A DNA stretch of 64,000 nt from contig JAJKFH010002656.1 of the NCBI GenBank assembly GCA_023333565.1, positions 248,001 to 312,000 on the forward strand, written 5' to 3'. The position numbers and the translations under genes are program-made. This document shows positions 1-11,887 of this stretch, in pieces. Position 1 is the stretch's first letter; each line of letters opens with the position of its first letter. Origin of the DNA: Puffinus mauretanicus. Its lineage: Eukaryota > Chordata > Aves > Procellariiformes > Procellariidae. The notes under the pieces were generated by a model. It was given only the letters and a program-made list of their open reading frames with translations, did no database searches and was not told where the DNA came from.

Positions 1-1234
1 AAATCAGTGGGCTTTGATAGGCTCTGTTGCTGATTTCTGTTTATTTTAAATACTATCATGAAGCAAGAGTGGAATGCATGTTTGTAAAATGAAAATATAT
101 AGTTTACCTTCTGGGTTTTTTTTATAAATTGTTCATCTTATTATTGCTGTACACCATTCATAACATTTATTACAGCTTCAAGCAGAAGCATTGAGTATTA
201 TTGGTATCTGTGACTAACAAGCAATATGAGGAGAAATTGTGACTAAATTATCAGCTGATACAGGTTTACCACCAGATTAAGAATCCAGCTTATGTTTTGA
301 TAGGACTGGTCAAATGTTCATTTCGAACAGAAAAAAAAATCCTTTAAAAACAATCATTTTGATTAACCGATATGGAGCCTCAGCATACACATTTTCAGAT
401 CCCTCTGAGAACTGTATTCTACCATCAGAAACACTATAATGTAATAAATAACATCTGAGCAAAAGCAATGACATTTAGAGCTTATTGCTAGTAAATGTTT
501 AAAATTGAAATGCGGGGCCAGACTATCTGCTTCAACCGTACCATCCAATTTTGTAAGCAATGCTGTAAACAGCCACGCACATAAGCAGCTGCTTGTTACC
601 CACCAAATCCCTGACTTGGCAAAGCCGCAACGCACACGCTTGGAGGAACCCGCCAGAAACTTGCTTCTTCACCATATTTTGGTAGATCTCATCCACAATT
701 TGAAGGGCTCCATTGCACCTCAATTCCAGTTTTATCAGCCCAAGCATTCAAAAATCAAAATTTGGGACCTTGAAGTAAAGATGATGTGTAAACTCTCAGA
801 GTTTAGAAGTTAATATGGTTGGGTTCTTCTTCATCTCTCTGAGGACTCAGTCAGGGCCCTGAGAGCACCAACAGGGTCAAAGCACTTAACAGCCCCAACC
901 AGCCTCACCTGGGAACCCCACCCTTGCCAACGTGCTTAAGCTAGAGGTTGCAAACACACACACAAATAAACGAATACTCATATATGCATATATTTCTTGA
1001 AGATCTTGTTTTCCCATGTAAAATCTCATGGTTTCAATTACTGCAAGCATTGCCACAAGACAATTTCTGTAAATATGTTCAATACTCTAGCATGATTTAT
1101 CCAAAGTACTAAGAATAGCAATACATGCTTTCACCTTTTTAAGATTTGTGATTATGAAAAAAAGAATTTAATTTTTAAAAATCCCATAATTCACTCTAAG
1201 CTGATGGCTATCAAGAATAACAACAACAATTATT
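1..1234. other. Non-coding stretch, no recognised gene
   Basis: AT-rich sequence with no family I recognise. Between about 480 and 815 the composition is more balanced and overlapping ORFs of 71 to 102 codons run on both strands; the minus-strand one (532-747) has a protein-like composition but no motif I can name. A short CA run lies near 953-965. No splice-bounded exon, RNA gene or transposon end was seen. Confidence 0.6.
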
Positions 1235-1280
1235 TAAAAAAAAAAAAAAAACAAAACAAAAAAAAAAAAACAAAAAAAAA
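1235..1280. repeat. A-rich low-complexity tract
   Basis: Nearly pure adenine interrupted by single cytosines, in an (A)nC pattern. It may be the decayed tail of a retroposed sequence, but no element body is recognisable upstream, so it is called simple low-complexity DNA. Confidence 0.85.
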
Positions 1281-1514
1281 CCAACTAATACCTAGACCTT
1301 GTCCTCACTAGGAAAACAGAGTGCTCTCAACTGGGTTAGCTCTAGGTGGCAATGAGTTAGCTTTAACTGAAGGTAGCAGACCAGATAAAACCTTTTGATT
1401 CTCAGCGCATGGTAGGACAGGACTGACAGCCCCACAAAACTGCAGATCCTTCACCTCCTGGTGTGCCAACCTCTCTGGATCCCCTAACCCACAAGCCTGT
1501 CTTTAAGAAAGGCT

Positions 1515-1598
1515 TTGACCACCCTGATCTACCTGGGACATCAGGCCTGCTTTGAGCAAGAGGTTGGACCAGATGACCTCTAGAGATCCCTTCCAACC
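1515..1598 (+). repeat. CR1 LINE 3' end fragment, sense
   Basis: The stretch 'tttgagcaag' (1551-1560), then 'aggttggaccagatgacc' and 'agagatcccttccaacc', is the typical 3' terminal segment of avian CR1 (Chicken Repeat 1) non-LTR retrotransposons. CR1 copies are usually cut short at the 5' end, and this one retains only the last part of the 3' UTR. The left limit is uncertain: CR1-like similarity may begin anywhere from about 1400 to 1540. The usual ATTCTATG-type tail is missing and a T run follows. It carries no reverse transcriptase sequence and is inert. Confidence 0.8.
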
Positions 1599-2073
1599 TT
1601 TTTTTCGCCCCTGTCCCCAGAGTCTTTTCTTAGACAGACTCTGCCGAATAACAGTGTCTCAACAACAGCTACTCATTCACCTTTTCACTACAGGCACGAC
1701 CATAAACCTGTAAAACTGGAATTAAAAAAAATGCCTTCTGTAGTCTTTAGACAGAGGTAGTGGTATAAGTCTTAAGTCCAGCAAGCTTCAGGGTACATTT
1801 CAAAATACACTATCACTTTGAGAAGGACTGGTTAGTGTAAAAATGGGAAGAATAAGAGCTGAAAGCAACGCTGTCCTGGTTTTGGCTGGGATAGGGTTAA
1901 ATTTCTTCCTAGTGCTGTGTTTTGGATTCAGTAGGAGGAGAATGTTGATAACACACTGATGTTTTCAGTTGTTGCTAAGTGCCCTCCTAGTCCAAGGACA
2001 GCTCCCGTGCCTACTGACTGAGCTAGGTACACAAGATGGGAGGGAACATAATCAGGACGGCCAGCCCAGCTGG

Positions 2074-2118
2074 CCAATGGGGTATTCCATACCACGTGAT
2101 GTCATGCTCAGTATATGA
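2074..2118 (+). promoter_or_regulatory. LTR copy 1 promoter block (CCAAT, E-box, CRE-like, TATA-like)
   Basis: In order: CCAAT (2074-2078), CACGTG (2093-2098), the octamer TGATGTCA (2097-2104, one base from a CRE) and TATATGA (2112-2118). The CRE-like octamer starts 15 bases before the TATA-like box, the same spacing as in the 15.2-kb copy. The TATA-like box is degraded compared with that copy (TATATGA against TATATAA). It was the U3 promoter of the provirus; whether it still fires is unknown. Confidence 0.6.
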
Positions 2119-2251
2119 AGGGTAGGCGTGATCCAGGAAGTACCGATCGCTCCTTGGTTATCGGTCAGCGCGGGTGGTGAGCAATTGCATTGTGCATCAC
2201 TCATTTTGTATATTCTATCATTATCATTATTATTTTCCCCTCTTCTGGTCT

Positions 2252-2257
2252 ATTAAA
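2252..2257 (+). terminator. LTR polyadenylation signal ATTAAA
   Basis: ATTAAA lies about 140 bases after the TATA-like box and is followed by T-rich sequence, which fits the R/U5 polyadenylation signal of the LTR. The other copies have the degraded form ATTGAA at the equivalent place. Confidence 0.6.
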
Positions 2258-2394
2258 CTGTCTTTATCTCAACCCGTGAGTTTTTCTCACTCCTACCCTT
2301 CCGATTCTCTCCCCGTCCCGCTGGGGGGGTGGGGGGAGTGAGTGAGCGGCTGCGTGGTATTTGGCTGCCTGCCAGGTTAAACCACGACAAACGC

Positions 2395-4391
2395 ACAAGC
2401 AATTAAAGCCATTGTTTGGACGAGGAAGGAATGAATGCAGGTGAACATTTCACTCAGCTATTTCAGACAGTGTGGCAAAGAGGTGCTGTGTTGATTTCTC
2501 AGCTGCTATAACCAATATCTCTAAAGTGTTATGTGGGACTTATAAGTGTGCTAGAACTCATATCTAGCTCCAATAATAGCATTGCGAACTGGTGCATGGA
2601 CAAAGTTCGAATGACCACTCTTTCCAGAATGAAACCTTTTGTCCCTCTCTCTCTTTTTTGGTTTTTTTTTTTTTTTGGTCAGAAGTCATAGCTTAAGTCT
2701 TTCCAAACCATTCCCTTCTACTGATCACAGCTTAAACCTCGTAAGATTCAGTGGCAAAAAAGTACAAAAAAAAGTCACCCTGCAAAAAGCTCCCAGTGAT
2801 TCTCAAAGCTTTCCTGCCATCTTGCTTTTGTCTGTCCCTTCAGAAATGTTTCCACACTATCCACTCCTTCTATTTTATGATTTCTCTGATCACAAAACTG
2901 GCATAAGGAGATCCTGGGAAAGGGATCGGGGTTCACCACTCACAGTTGCCCCCGTATTACAGTGTAAAGCTCCCTCAGTTGTTCCCATTTAATTATTTGT
3001 GATTCACAGCCCAAACCACAAATCCCCACTCCACTCCCTTTTCTTTAGAGGATTAGACCTTTAAACCGACGATTTCACAGATCTGGTACATCTCTCCATC
3101 TATCAAGTGAAGACAATTTCATTCTGATGTAGGGCATTTATGCTAGGTTTAAATAGTTCATGTTAAAGAGATCTGCCTTTCAGGGACCCTGTGTTTCAGT
3201 TCTTTTTTATTCTGAATAGGTACAAACCAGCTAAAGGAAAAAAATTCATCCAAGACTAGTGAGGGGGAGCCTTGTATTAAATTTGATAGAAAGAAAACAT
3301 GGCCTAGTAATAAAAATATGACTGGAAACCCAGAGACTTGAATTATAGAGTTCATTTCTCATCTGACTGGGTAAGTTGTGTTAAATCCTATGAGTTCCAA
3401 GTGAAAACATTTTCCTGTACCACTGTTATAAGCATTGCTCATCAATGCTTACAGTCCTCCGAGATTCCCAGATAAAAGACATCACGCAAGCTACAAAAGT
3501 CACCCAGTCATATAGTTTTTTTATTTTCCTTTGCTGGCTTAACGTGTGATAAATGCTCATTGATTCTTCTGTATGACATAACTGCAGGCATTAAACCTCC
3601 TGTACCGCTGTGACACGTGTTGCAGTTCGCAGCTCTGAACCTCTCGCCTTTAAATTGTAGGTGAGTTTACTTTTCCATTATATAACGCACCAGGTATTTT
3701 CTGAAATGCACTCAGGATCAGTACTGACTTGTTAAGCTTTCTTATTTCCTAAGTAGACTAAATGCATCTGTTTTCTTGATTCTGCAGCATATTGAGCTCC
3801 GACACAATCAAAGTCATGCAACAGGCTAGCGGAAGAAGTATATACACAGACTGCGTCTCCTAATGACTGACAATAAAATGCGCATAGTAGGGATCCTGAA
3901 ATCCAGGATATAAAAAAAGATTTTTCTACAAAAAGGCATGAAACAAAAGCTGCTCAAAAAGATAATTTTTCCCTGTTTTAAAATGTTGCTTTGAGAGTTA
4001 ACAAAAACTCCCAAAGGAAGTAGTCAGCAAATCCACAGAGATGGCTCTTAAAAGATTCAAGTAACAAAACAACTGAAAAGTTTTAACAGGTCTCTAAGGC
4101 TGAACAATTTGTTCTCACCAGGAGATTTCTCTGTGGAAGTCCATCTTATATTACAAGTGACAAAACACCAACAGAGCAAGTAATAAGTGTCTCTGAAATC
4201 AATCAAATGCAATTATTTTACTGCAGCTATATTTTTTATTGTCGTTTCTAAAGATTACAATATTTTATTAGTGCTGCCACCACTATAAACTTATTTTATA
4301 CCACAATTTTGCCTCACAAAGAGACTCGGCAATTTCATTTTTTGGCCTTCTATTCTATTGTTATTTTGTGTTTTACACTTTTACTGTGTTA
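2395..4391. other. Non-coding stretch with a T-rich tract
   Basis: Unique-looking sequence after the LTR. A pyrimidine/T-rich tract occupies about 2642-2678. The ORFs here (up to 117 codons, partly encoded by the T tract) look like by-products of low complexity. No gene, RNA or transposon end was recognised. Confidence 0.55.
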
Positions 4392-4485
4392 CAGAATCAC
4401 AGCAGCGGGCCCTGGAGGAAGCCACTTGGTTAATCCATTTTAGCCTTCTGTATCACAGAAGATATGTCACTAAATTCTCCTCACT
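4392..4485 (-). repeat. Possible diverged CR1-like fragment, antisense
   Basis: 'acagaatcacagcagcgg' followed by a 'ctggaggaagcc...ggttaatccattttagcc' pattern resembles the start of an antisense CR1 3' end (normally 'cagaatcacag...ggaagg...tcatctagtcca'). The match is loose and the right end is not defined. It could equally be unrelated unique sequence. Confidence 0.35.
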
Positions 4486-7400
4486 AATCTCAACTAATCT
4501 TTTCAAGTTATTTTAATTTTAGATTTATGCAGAGGAGTAGAAGGAGAAAAGTAATTCATTGCAAGAAGCAGCAGGAAAACAACCTCTTATTGCAGTATTA
4601 CTACATTGTCAGTTCTTACAAAAACAGACCTGAGGTCCAACACATCTGATGTGTGAGAAGCTCCCATACGGGGGAAGATCATGCATACAGAACGAGTAAA
4701 TCTAATGATAAGAACTGAATATTTCTCCATCGTGTTAGGTTTGCTCCCATTCCCATTATTCCTCCTACAGAAGAAGCAAGCGTTTTCAAGAAGTTTATGG
4801 ATTGTAAGGGAATAGTCGATTTTCTTCCATGTACATCAGTATCACCTCCTGGGACACTAGTGAAATTTCTGTTTTCTTTCCATACGTGTTTACTCTTAGG
4901 CAACGTCTATTTCTCAACCTCATCAATATTCTCCTGCCATTTCATGAATGACAAATAAACAAATGAAAGAAGGTAATATTTCTGAGAAGCGTGAAGTTAC
5001 TTGTTAATAAACTTGTGAAAATCGGCAGGAATGCATCTACCAGTGGCTTCACAGAAGACCTTTCCCGAAAGCTAAGTAACAGGCTAAGCAAAAAAAGCTA
5101 CTGGCTCTCCACACCCAGTAACCCATGTTCCTTTACTTTCTCTATCCGATGCAGAAAACCTGAGCTGCTGGTGAGAGCCCTGGGGGTCTCCAGTATTTGA
5201 TTTGGTACCTTTCTACTCAGCTACAAATCAAGAACACCCCAAGTATAACAGAAGAAGGGAAAATCAGGTCCAGGTACATCTACAGAGGTCTGAAAAAGTT
5301 TTTCTTTGTCTTCTGCGCAAAGCTGTTTTCAGCTGGAGGTCAACTGCTTCAGACTAATTGCAGTTTTATTTCATGAGCATTAACTACCTACCAATCACGG
5401 TACAGCAGCACCAATGAACTATAAGTATTTTGCGTTGCCCTTTTAATCACTTCTCATCAGTCATCATTAGTTGCTGGCTTCACTGCAAATTTCATCATCC
5501 ATCCTGGATGATAAGCACGCACTTCTGTGCCACTGGTACAAGATACCAAAGCAGTGACAATCTTTGTTTTCTCAAACCAAGAAAAAAGAAAGCATCGTAA
5601 CCGTCTTCATTTTTTCTCAGAAACCCTTTCACTCAATCCCCTGCAGTTTTTCTTGCACATTAATTTATGCTAAATCGAACACTGAGTGACTTTGCTAAGC
5701 CTTACTCAACTGATCACAAAGAAAACCACAGACACTGGAAAATAGCACACATCTAAACCCAGACAATCTTAGGTCTAATAAAAACATGCAACTGTTCTTC
5801 ATCAAATATATCTTCTCTATTCTTCTATTATTTCTACATAATGTTTTAGGGCGGGAAAAAATGCCCCAGGTTTCCATTCCAAGGACGAAAAGGTAAACTG
5901 GTTTGATTACTTTCAATAATGATTTAGGGCCATAGCCTCAAATAAGTGAAGAATTCTTACTTGCTTCTATCCCCAGATCTATTCACTCTTACACCTACCA
6001 TCTGGTTCAGTTTTGTCCAGAAAAACGCTACTTTTCCTTTCAGAGTCAATTCTAATTTAAGTTTGAAAAATGAACTTTAATATATAGACTGGGAAGCAGA
6101 TAAAGATAATTGCCGCTTTAGTTGCATGTGATTAGAACAATTCAAATTGCTCACAGCTAATTCATTCTCTTGAATTCCACTCTGTTTCACTAATCTTCTC
6201 AGAGCGTACCACACCATGCATAGAAAAGACCATCATGGGGTCCTAGATGCTAAGCTAAAACCAGAATGTAATAACAAATATTTAAATACAACATCTTAAT
6301 TTTATAATCTCTTGCCTTTATGTCAATTATATCCCCACAGATGGTTTCTTCACAGCCCTCTAAACTTCCATAATCCTTTTCCTCATACATAAATCCTTTC
6401 ACTCTCTTTGTCATGTAGATGCTCTAGGACACATGCTCTACAATTTTAGTACATCTTTCTTCAAAACAGAGCGAACTAAGTTGGGCAATAAATGTCAGAT
6501 GAAGACAAAATGAGTTCTACAAAGTGACAGCATAACACTCCTAGACTTACAGCCCACTTTATGCAAGCCAGCATCTTATTAAACTTTATTACTGCTGCTC
6601 ACTGGTCAAGGAATTTAAATAACGTGTATATTAATACACCTCAATCAATTTCTTAGGCGTGTATGAACATATTTGAAATTCTGTGAATTGAAGCCACCGA
6701 TCATCCGTCACATTCTCCTTTTAAGAGCTGGCTGCATCATCGTACAACTGTACAATGCAGCAACAAAAGACGAACCTTTGTGTGGGTACAGAACTATTTC
6801 AAACAACAACAAAAGGAGCACAGTTAACCACTGATTGATTCCCCTCTGCTACGTATAATTGTTCCCTCTCCTTACCAGTTTGCTTCAGTGAAAAAGCTGC
6901 TTATTTTATGCTTTTGAACAAGTTTTCAGAAGGGTAAGGAAAGGACAACTTTGGGAAATTACAAGATCTTTGTTCTGCATGACAGAATTATGACAGAGTG
7001 TGAATTTGCATAAAGTTCACTTTCCTTCAGAGAAATTTAATTTCTCTGCAGAGGTTTATACGCCTTAGGAATTCAGAGACTGGATTTGTTTGGCTTTGTG
7101 CAACACTCACCATCTGGCTTCTTGTGTCCCTTCCATAGAAAAGTTTACTTTCCTGTCAATTCTGTGTATTTGAGATGTTTTTAATCTTTCTTTTGAGATC
7201 TTAGAAATGGCTCCACAGAGTCTGGCACGTAGCAGCATTTAGAGAACTTTGCTGAGTGAAAATTAGTCATTTATTGTGCTGTGTGCCAGCTGTACTTTTG
7301 CCTGTTGTGTCTGTTTTCCTGACTGCAGAGAGGCCATTGAATAAAAGAATACAAGCATGAAAACCCCCTCTGTTCTTCATACACTGTGGTCTGCCAGTGG

Positions 7401-7980
7401 GCTTGGAGACCCACCACGATCCTGAAGTTGCTTGCTTTCTACTACCTGTTGAAAGGATAAGGTGAATCTTCAACACACAGAGTTGCTAAGGTGTCATTTG
7501 CATTTTAGCCAGTATATCTACAAACACCAAAAAAACCTCCCCAAATTTAAAATGTTTAAAATGTCTGCCTCCCTATGATAGCAACTACTTATCCAGCTTG
7601 TAGTCTGTTCCACCGTAGTGGGGAGGAAATACTTCTCCCCCATCTGGCTGTTCATTCACTCTACACCGAAATCCACAATTTCCACCCATTTGGGGGCAAT
7701 TTCTGTTCCCTTTTCTAACCAAATCTCTCTTCCCACTTTCTCAGCCTTTCCTTGCACACCCTCCCTGTTACCAGTCTTAGTCTTCACTTCCTCCAAGTCC
7801 ATTTGAAATGGAAACAACTCCTCCCTTTATTTCACTCCGAAAATAAAGCAGGAAAAGGAGAGGAAAAGGAATAAAGAAGATGAAATGTGAAAAAACAGAG
7901 GAGATCATTAGAAATACATCCATCTAAGGACAATCAAGAGGTAGCAGCAAAGCTGGCAGCAGAATAGCGAGGAAGTCAAT
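4486..7980. other. Non-coding stretch, nothing recognised
   Basis: AT-rich unique-looking sequence. The ORFs are at most about 74 codons and unrecognised. An 8-bp perfect inverted repeat with a 3-base loop (ATCATCCA/TGGATGAT) sits at 5494-5512 and is within chance expectation. A purine-rich run lies near 7845-7890. Confidence 0.55.
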
Positions 7981-8280
7981 GTGGCAATACTCTTGGTAGG
8001 GGAAGGAAAGGGCAGCACTGCCGGACGGGACAGAGATCCGTATCCGAGTGCTACATTCGGCAGACGCAGGTCTCGGTTTTCCTTCACTGCCTTGAAAAAT
8101 TATCCTTTCTCTTCCACCGACAAACAAAAAACATCTCACGTGAAAAAACAGAAATCCTCTGAAACGCTGACACTACACGCTGTTCTTGGAACGTATGGCA
8201 GCGTAACTGGGGAGAGGCGTTACGTTTACTTGCCGATAGCTCTGCAGGCTCCCCGTGTGCAGCCATCCCACAGGAGAGAG
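7981..8280. promoter_or_regulatory. CpG-retaining patch (weak CpG-island-like)
   Basis: By hand count this 300-base segment holds 17 CpG dinucleotides at about 52% G+C, roughly 0.85 of the number expected from composition, whereas flanking DNA is CpG-poor. CpG density stays raised in spots onward to about 9180, including 6 CpGs in 8641-8700 and about 7 in 9060-9170. A YY1-like site GCGGCCATCT lies at 9067-9076. This fits a germline-unmethylated regulatory segment or a minor promoter; no exon or transcript feature can be identified next to it, so function is inference. Confidence 0.35.
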
Positions 8281-11160
8281 TGGCAGCAGGAGACAAAGCC
8301 CTGGCAGAGTCATGCATCTGACAGAAATCTCTAAACAAGTTGTTTAACTGACGTGGAGACATAGACAACCTGCTTAAGGCTCCTGATCCCAAGTGACTCA
8401 CGTCTGTTGGCCATATATGCCTCTACAAGCATTTGTATGTGAAACTCTCCCTTTGCGTGGGCAGGAATAAAAGATGAGCAAACACTAGCTGGGGTAGTGG
8501 CCTCTGACTCACGCAGAGGGAACAGAGGTGCATTTGTGTGAAGCAGGTTACTGCAGCGTCTGAAGTCTGAAGCTGCACTTGTTTGTTTGTTTACCAACAG
8601 ACCTTAAGTTTGAGTTCATCCTCATTTCCACGCAAACACGAGCTGCCGCGGCGGTGTGAATCAGCGCTGAGAATCCTCCCTCCTGCGTGTCTGCGTGGCA
8701 CTCCATGTTCTCCAACCCCATTCCCGTCTCCACTACAGGACTTTTTTTTTTCTCCATAAGCACAGAGAGACAGATGAAGTGCAATGAAAATAGGGGACAT
8801 TCGACATCCATGGTTAGATGTAGTCCAATGCCATACAGCCTGGGACACAGGGTTAGGCTGAGCCACGTAAGCTCCCAGGTGTTCTCATTACAAACAAGAC
8901 AGCAAGTGACCGTCAACTAAAATTTTGCGGAAGAGTCAAGAAATACACAGCGCAATACTCTATGCATAGTATAAAAAATTGTGGGTGCAAAGAGGGGCTT
9001 AAACTTGCTTTACACCCATCTACGCAATCCCAGTTGTCTCAGCAGATGCCATCTGGGCAGCCAGTAGCGGCCATCTGAGGAGGGCTCTGCCCCAACAGCC
9101 CGAATCCAGCAAGTTTCTCGGGCGTCCCCAGGAGAACCTACGTGAGCATTACCTGCAACGCGCTTGTGTCTCTTCTGGTGTTTTCCCTGTGTCAGCTTTT
9201 CCAAGCCAATTCACAAATCTAAAAATAATTCAGCAAATAACCTATCTGGGGAAACACATTGCAGGGGCTAGCTTGACAAAGCAGACAATATTGACATCGA
9301 TGCCCAGCACAGGGGAAGTTCCCAGGGAAAAAACCAGTAGGCAGTGAGTTTCAGAGAGAAGTCTGCAGAGGTTTAAGAGAAGCGTTCAAAGCAAGACAAC
9401 ATTTGGCAGCCTACCCTGACGCCACTTTCTCATTTTAATAACATGACACCAATTTTTTTAGGTAAAGCCTTGCCTTCCGAATGACGACTTAAGTTTTTTC
9501 ACAAGCTCCTGAACTGTCACCAATACTGCCTCCACTGCAGCAAGGCACCCAAAGAGGCACGACACAAGTGACATGGTCTACACAGCATGGGTTAGAAAAA
9601 TGTGGAGCCTTTCAGGCTCCAGCGAAAACACAAACTATTTCAACCAGTAACTAACTAATTTTGTACTTGTTTTATAGTAATTTTATGTTTGTATTTATCA
9701 CCTGCAAACCAGCACATTTTCTTTGCTCAAAATGCCGTATTGTCGTTATTATTCCACAGCTATTTTCACAAGGTTAACCCACATAACGGGATATCAAACT
9801 AATCATCAGAAGCACTTAGGAATATGAATATTCATAGCAAAATCTGGTGCATACCCCAAATGGGGACCATTTCCATCACTGAGAGCTAAGTTATCAGGAG
9901 GCCAGTCAACATACAGGTTCCCTACACTTAGGATCCTTCTCATACAAATAACTTCCACAAACTTAGAAAACAAAATGCCCTTTCTACATGTGCAGTACAC
10001 AGAAGGAATTTCCTTGCTCACATGTATGCCAAAGCCCCATACCAATACAGAGATATATTTTAAGCAAAAAAAAAAAAAGCCACAGTAAAAGAAAAGTTAT
10101 GCAGACAGTGTAAAGTCTTCCTATCCTCCTTGCAGTACCTTTGGCCATCTGACTCACTTTCAACACAGCGGTGTGCCTGTCCCTTCGATAACTGTTGCAC
10201 GACTGCATCCTTTACTTATCTACCAAAGCCTACTGGCATCTGGACAAGAACACAGTATTTGTTTCTTGCTGGTCTCCAGTCCTAAAAGCATTTCTACCTA
10301 AGTCAGTTTAATGATCTAGATATCACAAAAGTTTTCTGCTCTCCCATGTACTCTTTCATGAAAATACCTAATATGGTTTTCATCCCCTTCTTCACCTTGC
10401 TCGTAAGGAGGAAGGGAAATCAAGGCACTCAAAACTTCCCTCTCAGTGACAGTACTCTGTACTGTTCTGGCAACTGCCCAACCACAAATTAAGTATTTGT
10501 GTTAAATAGTATATATAAAGTAAGGACTCTAGGGGAAGACCTGCCGTTTTCCCCAGCAGATGGAGCAGAGAGCTCCCGCACCTAGAAACGCAGGACACGC
10601 ATTTCTGGCTTTGTTTCCTGCTCACAAGTTTTCCAATCTTCCTACCTGCTTTTTGTAAACTCTGCTAGATGAAAGAGACTGTGCAAGAAGCAACTGATTT
10701 TTCCTCATGCAGGAGAAACGTGAGTCACCTTTTGGCTCCAACTGCACTGCCTGGGGTTTTGCAGATTCCAGATCCAGCAGGCTATGTCTTCTTCAGGCCC
10801 ACTAGCTGTGAAGCCCCTTCTGAAGTCTGCATAAACTCTAAGTTTATTCTAAAACTTATTATTCATATGCTAGACCTTATGTCATTTATGTTCATCTCAT
10901 TCTTCCAAATTCAAAGCGGCTCCCAATATAGTATGTACTTGTGTTCAAAGCATGGAAAGTAGAGTTCATGCAAAGGTTTTCCTGCTCCTCTGCCATCTCA
11001 GAGGGGATTTAATCACCATGCATAGGCAGAAGTGATCTTAGAGAGCTCAGGTAGCAGTTTGTTGCAAGAAGGGATATAGCCGAACTTCACCTTAACGTTG
11101 TCTTTCTCTAAATATAAAACTATTCCATGAAAACGCCTTTCAAGAATACTGACTTTAAAC
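8281..11160. other. Non-coding stretch, overlapping short ORFs only
   Basis: From 8331 to 8920 several ORFs of 77 to 122 codons overlap on both strands, which points to locally balanced base composition and not to a gene. The rest is AT-rich unique sequence. No transposon ends or RNA genes were recognised. Confidence 0.5.
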
Positions 11161-11277
11161 AATACTACATTCATATATGCAGGAGTATATATACATGCAT
11201 ATATGCATACACATCTAAAATCATATATTTCATATGTGTGACATATATTACACGTATGATACACACACACACAGAGC
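11161..11277. repeat. AT/CA-rich microsatellite region
   Basis: Interspersed CATATATG, TATATACATGCATATATGCA and a terminal (CA)n run (about 11260-11272). This is alternating purine-pyrimidine DNA, probably a decayed compound (TA)n/(CA)n microsatellite. A smaller similar patch lies at about 11740-11790. Confidence 0.75.
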
Positions 11278-11887
11278 TTAAGCCATCTCTGGAGTTGGTT
11301 TTCTGAAGCTCCTTTGTGCAGGGTCATTTAGTTCTGCATTCAAGGACCACAAAAGCCAGCAGGGAGGGCAAGGTTTTGGAGGCTCCCTTGGCGATGGTTG
11401 TTAGCTGTGGCAGGTAAGCAACCACCCGCAAATATAAATTGCCAGTGGAAGCAGCCAGGTGCCCAGCACTTTTGAAAATCACATATTTAAATAGGAGCTA
11501 GGGCAGTATTCACAACACCTAACTTTAGGTACCTAATTTCTGTTTTCAAGTTCGACAGCTTTTCTTCCTGTGTTACCACTGAATAGAAACAGCTCCTAAA
11601 TAGGGAGGTTTAGACATTAGAAACATTTAAAATTATATAGTGTGAATACGCTCCCTTCTTTCCATCTTCCAACTCTCCCCTCCTCCCAGAAAGTGTAACC
11701 TGAAGTTCCTATTAAAAACACAGTGTCAGATGGATGTATTTCATATATAGACACACAATTGCTATACATACATACGCGTATGCACTTATACTAGGCAGGG
11801 AGAGAGCTGTCCAGTAATTCACCGCTGCTTTGTTTAGTCTTGGGCCCCAGAGCAACAGATAAAATTACCCCGGCACACCCCAGGTAC
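11278..11887. other. Non-coding spacer before LTR copy 2
   Basis: Unique-looking sequence. No gene, RNA or recognised repeat other than the short CATA-rich patch noted near 11740-11790. Confidence 0.5.

Larger units (their letters stand above)
1867..2394 (+). mobile_element. Solo LTR of an avian endogenous retrovirus, copy 1, with TSD
   Basis: The LTR itself spans 1872-2389 (518 bp). It begins TGTCCTGGTTTTGGCTGGGA and ends GGTTAAACCACGACA, so it has the canonical TG...CA ends. The 5-bp sequence AACGC occurs directly before (1867-1871) and directly after (2390-2394) it, a perfect target-site duplication. Inside are a CCAAT box (2074-2078), an E-box CACGTG (2093-2098), a CRE-like octamer, a TATA-like box and an ATTAAA polyadenylation signal (2252-2257), then a G-rich run (about 2321-2338). 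No primer-binding site, gag, pol or env sequence follows, so this is a solo LTR left by LTR-LTR recombination. A 5-bp duplication is usual for ERVL-type (class III) elements; that class is an inference. Two other copies lie at 11.9 kb and 15.2 kb. Confidence 0.93.

Noticed and set aside
5494..5512. 8-bp hairpin ATCATCCA/TGGATGAT
   Set aside because: Short enough to be expected by chance in 64 kb.
8331..8920. Nest of ORFs of 77-122 codons on both strands
   Set aside because: Several frames open at once in balanced-composition DNA indicate chance; none is recognised.
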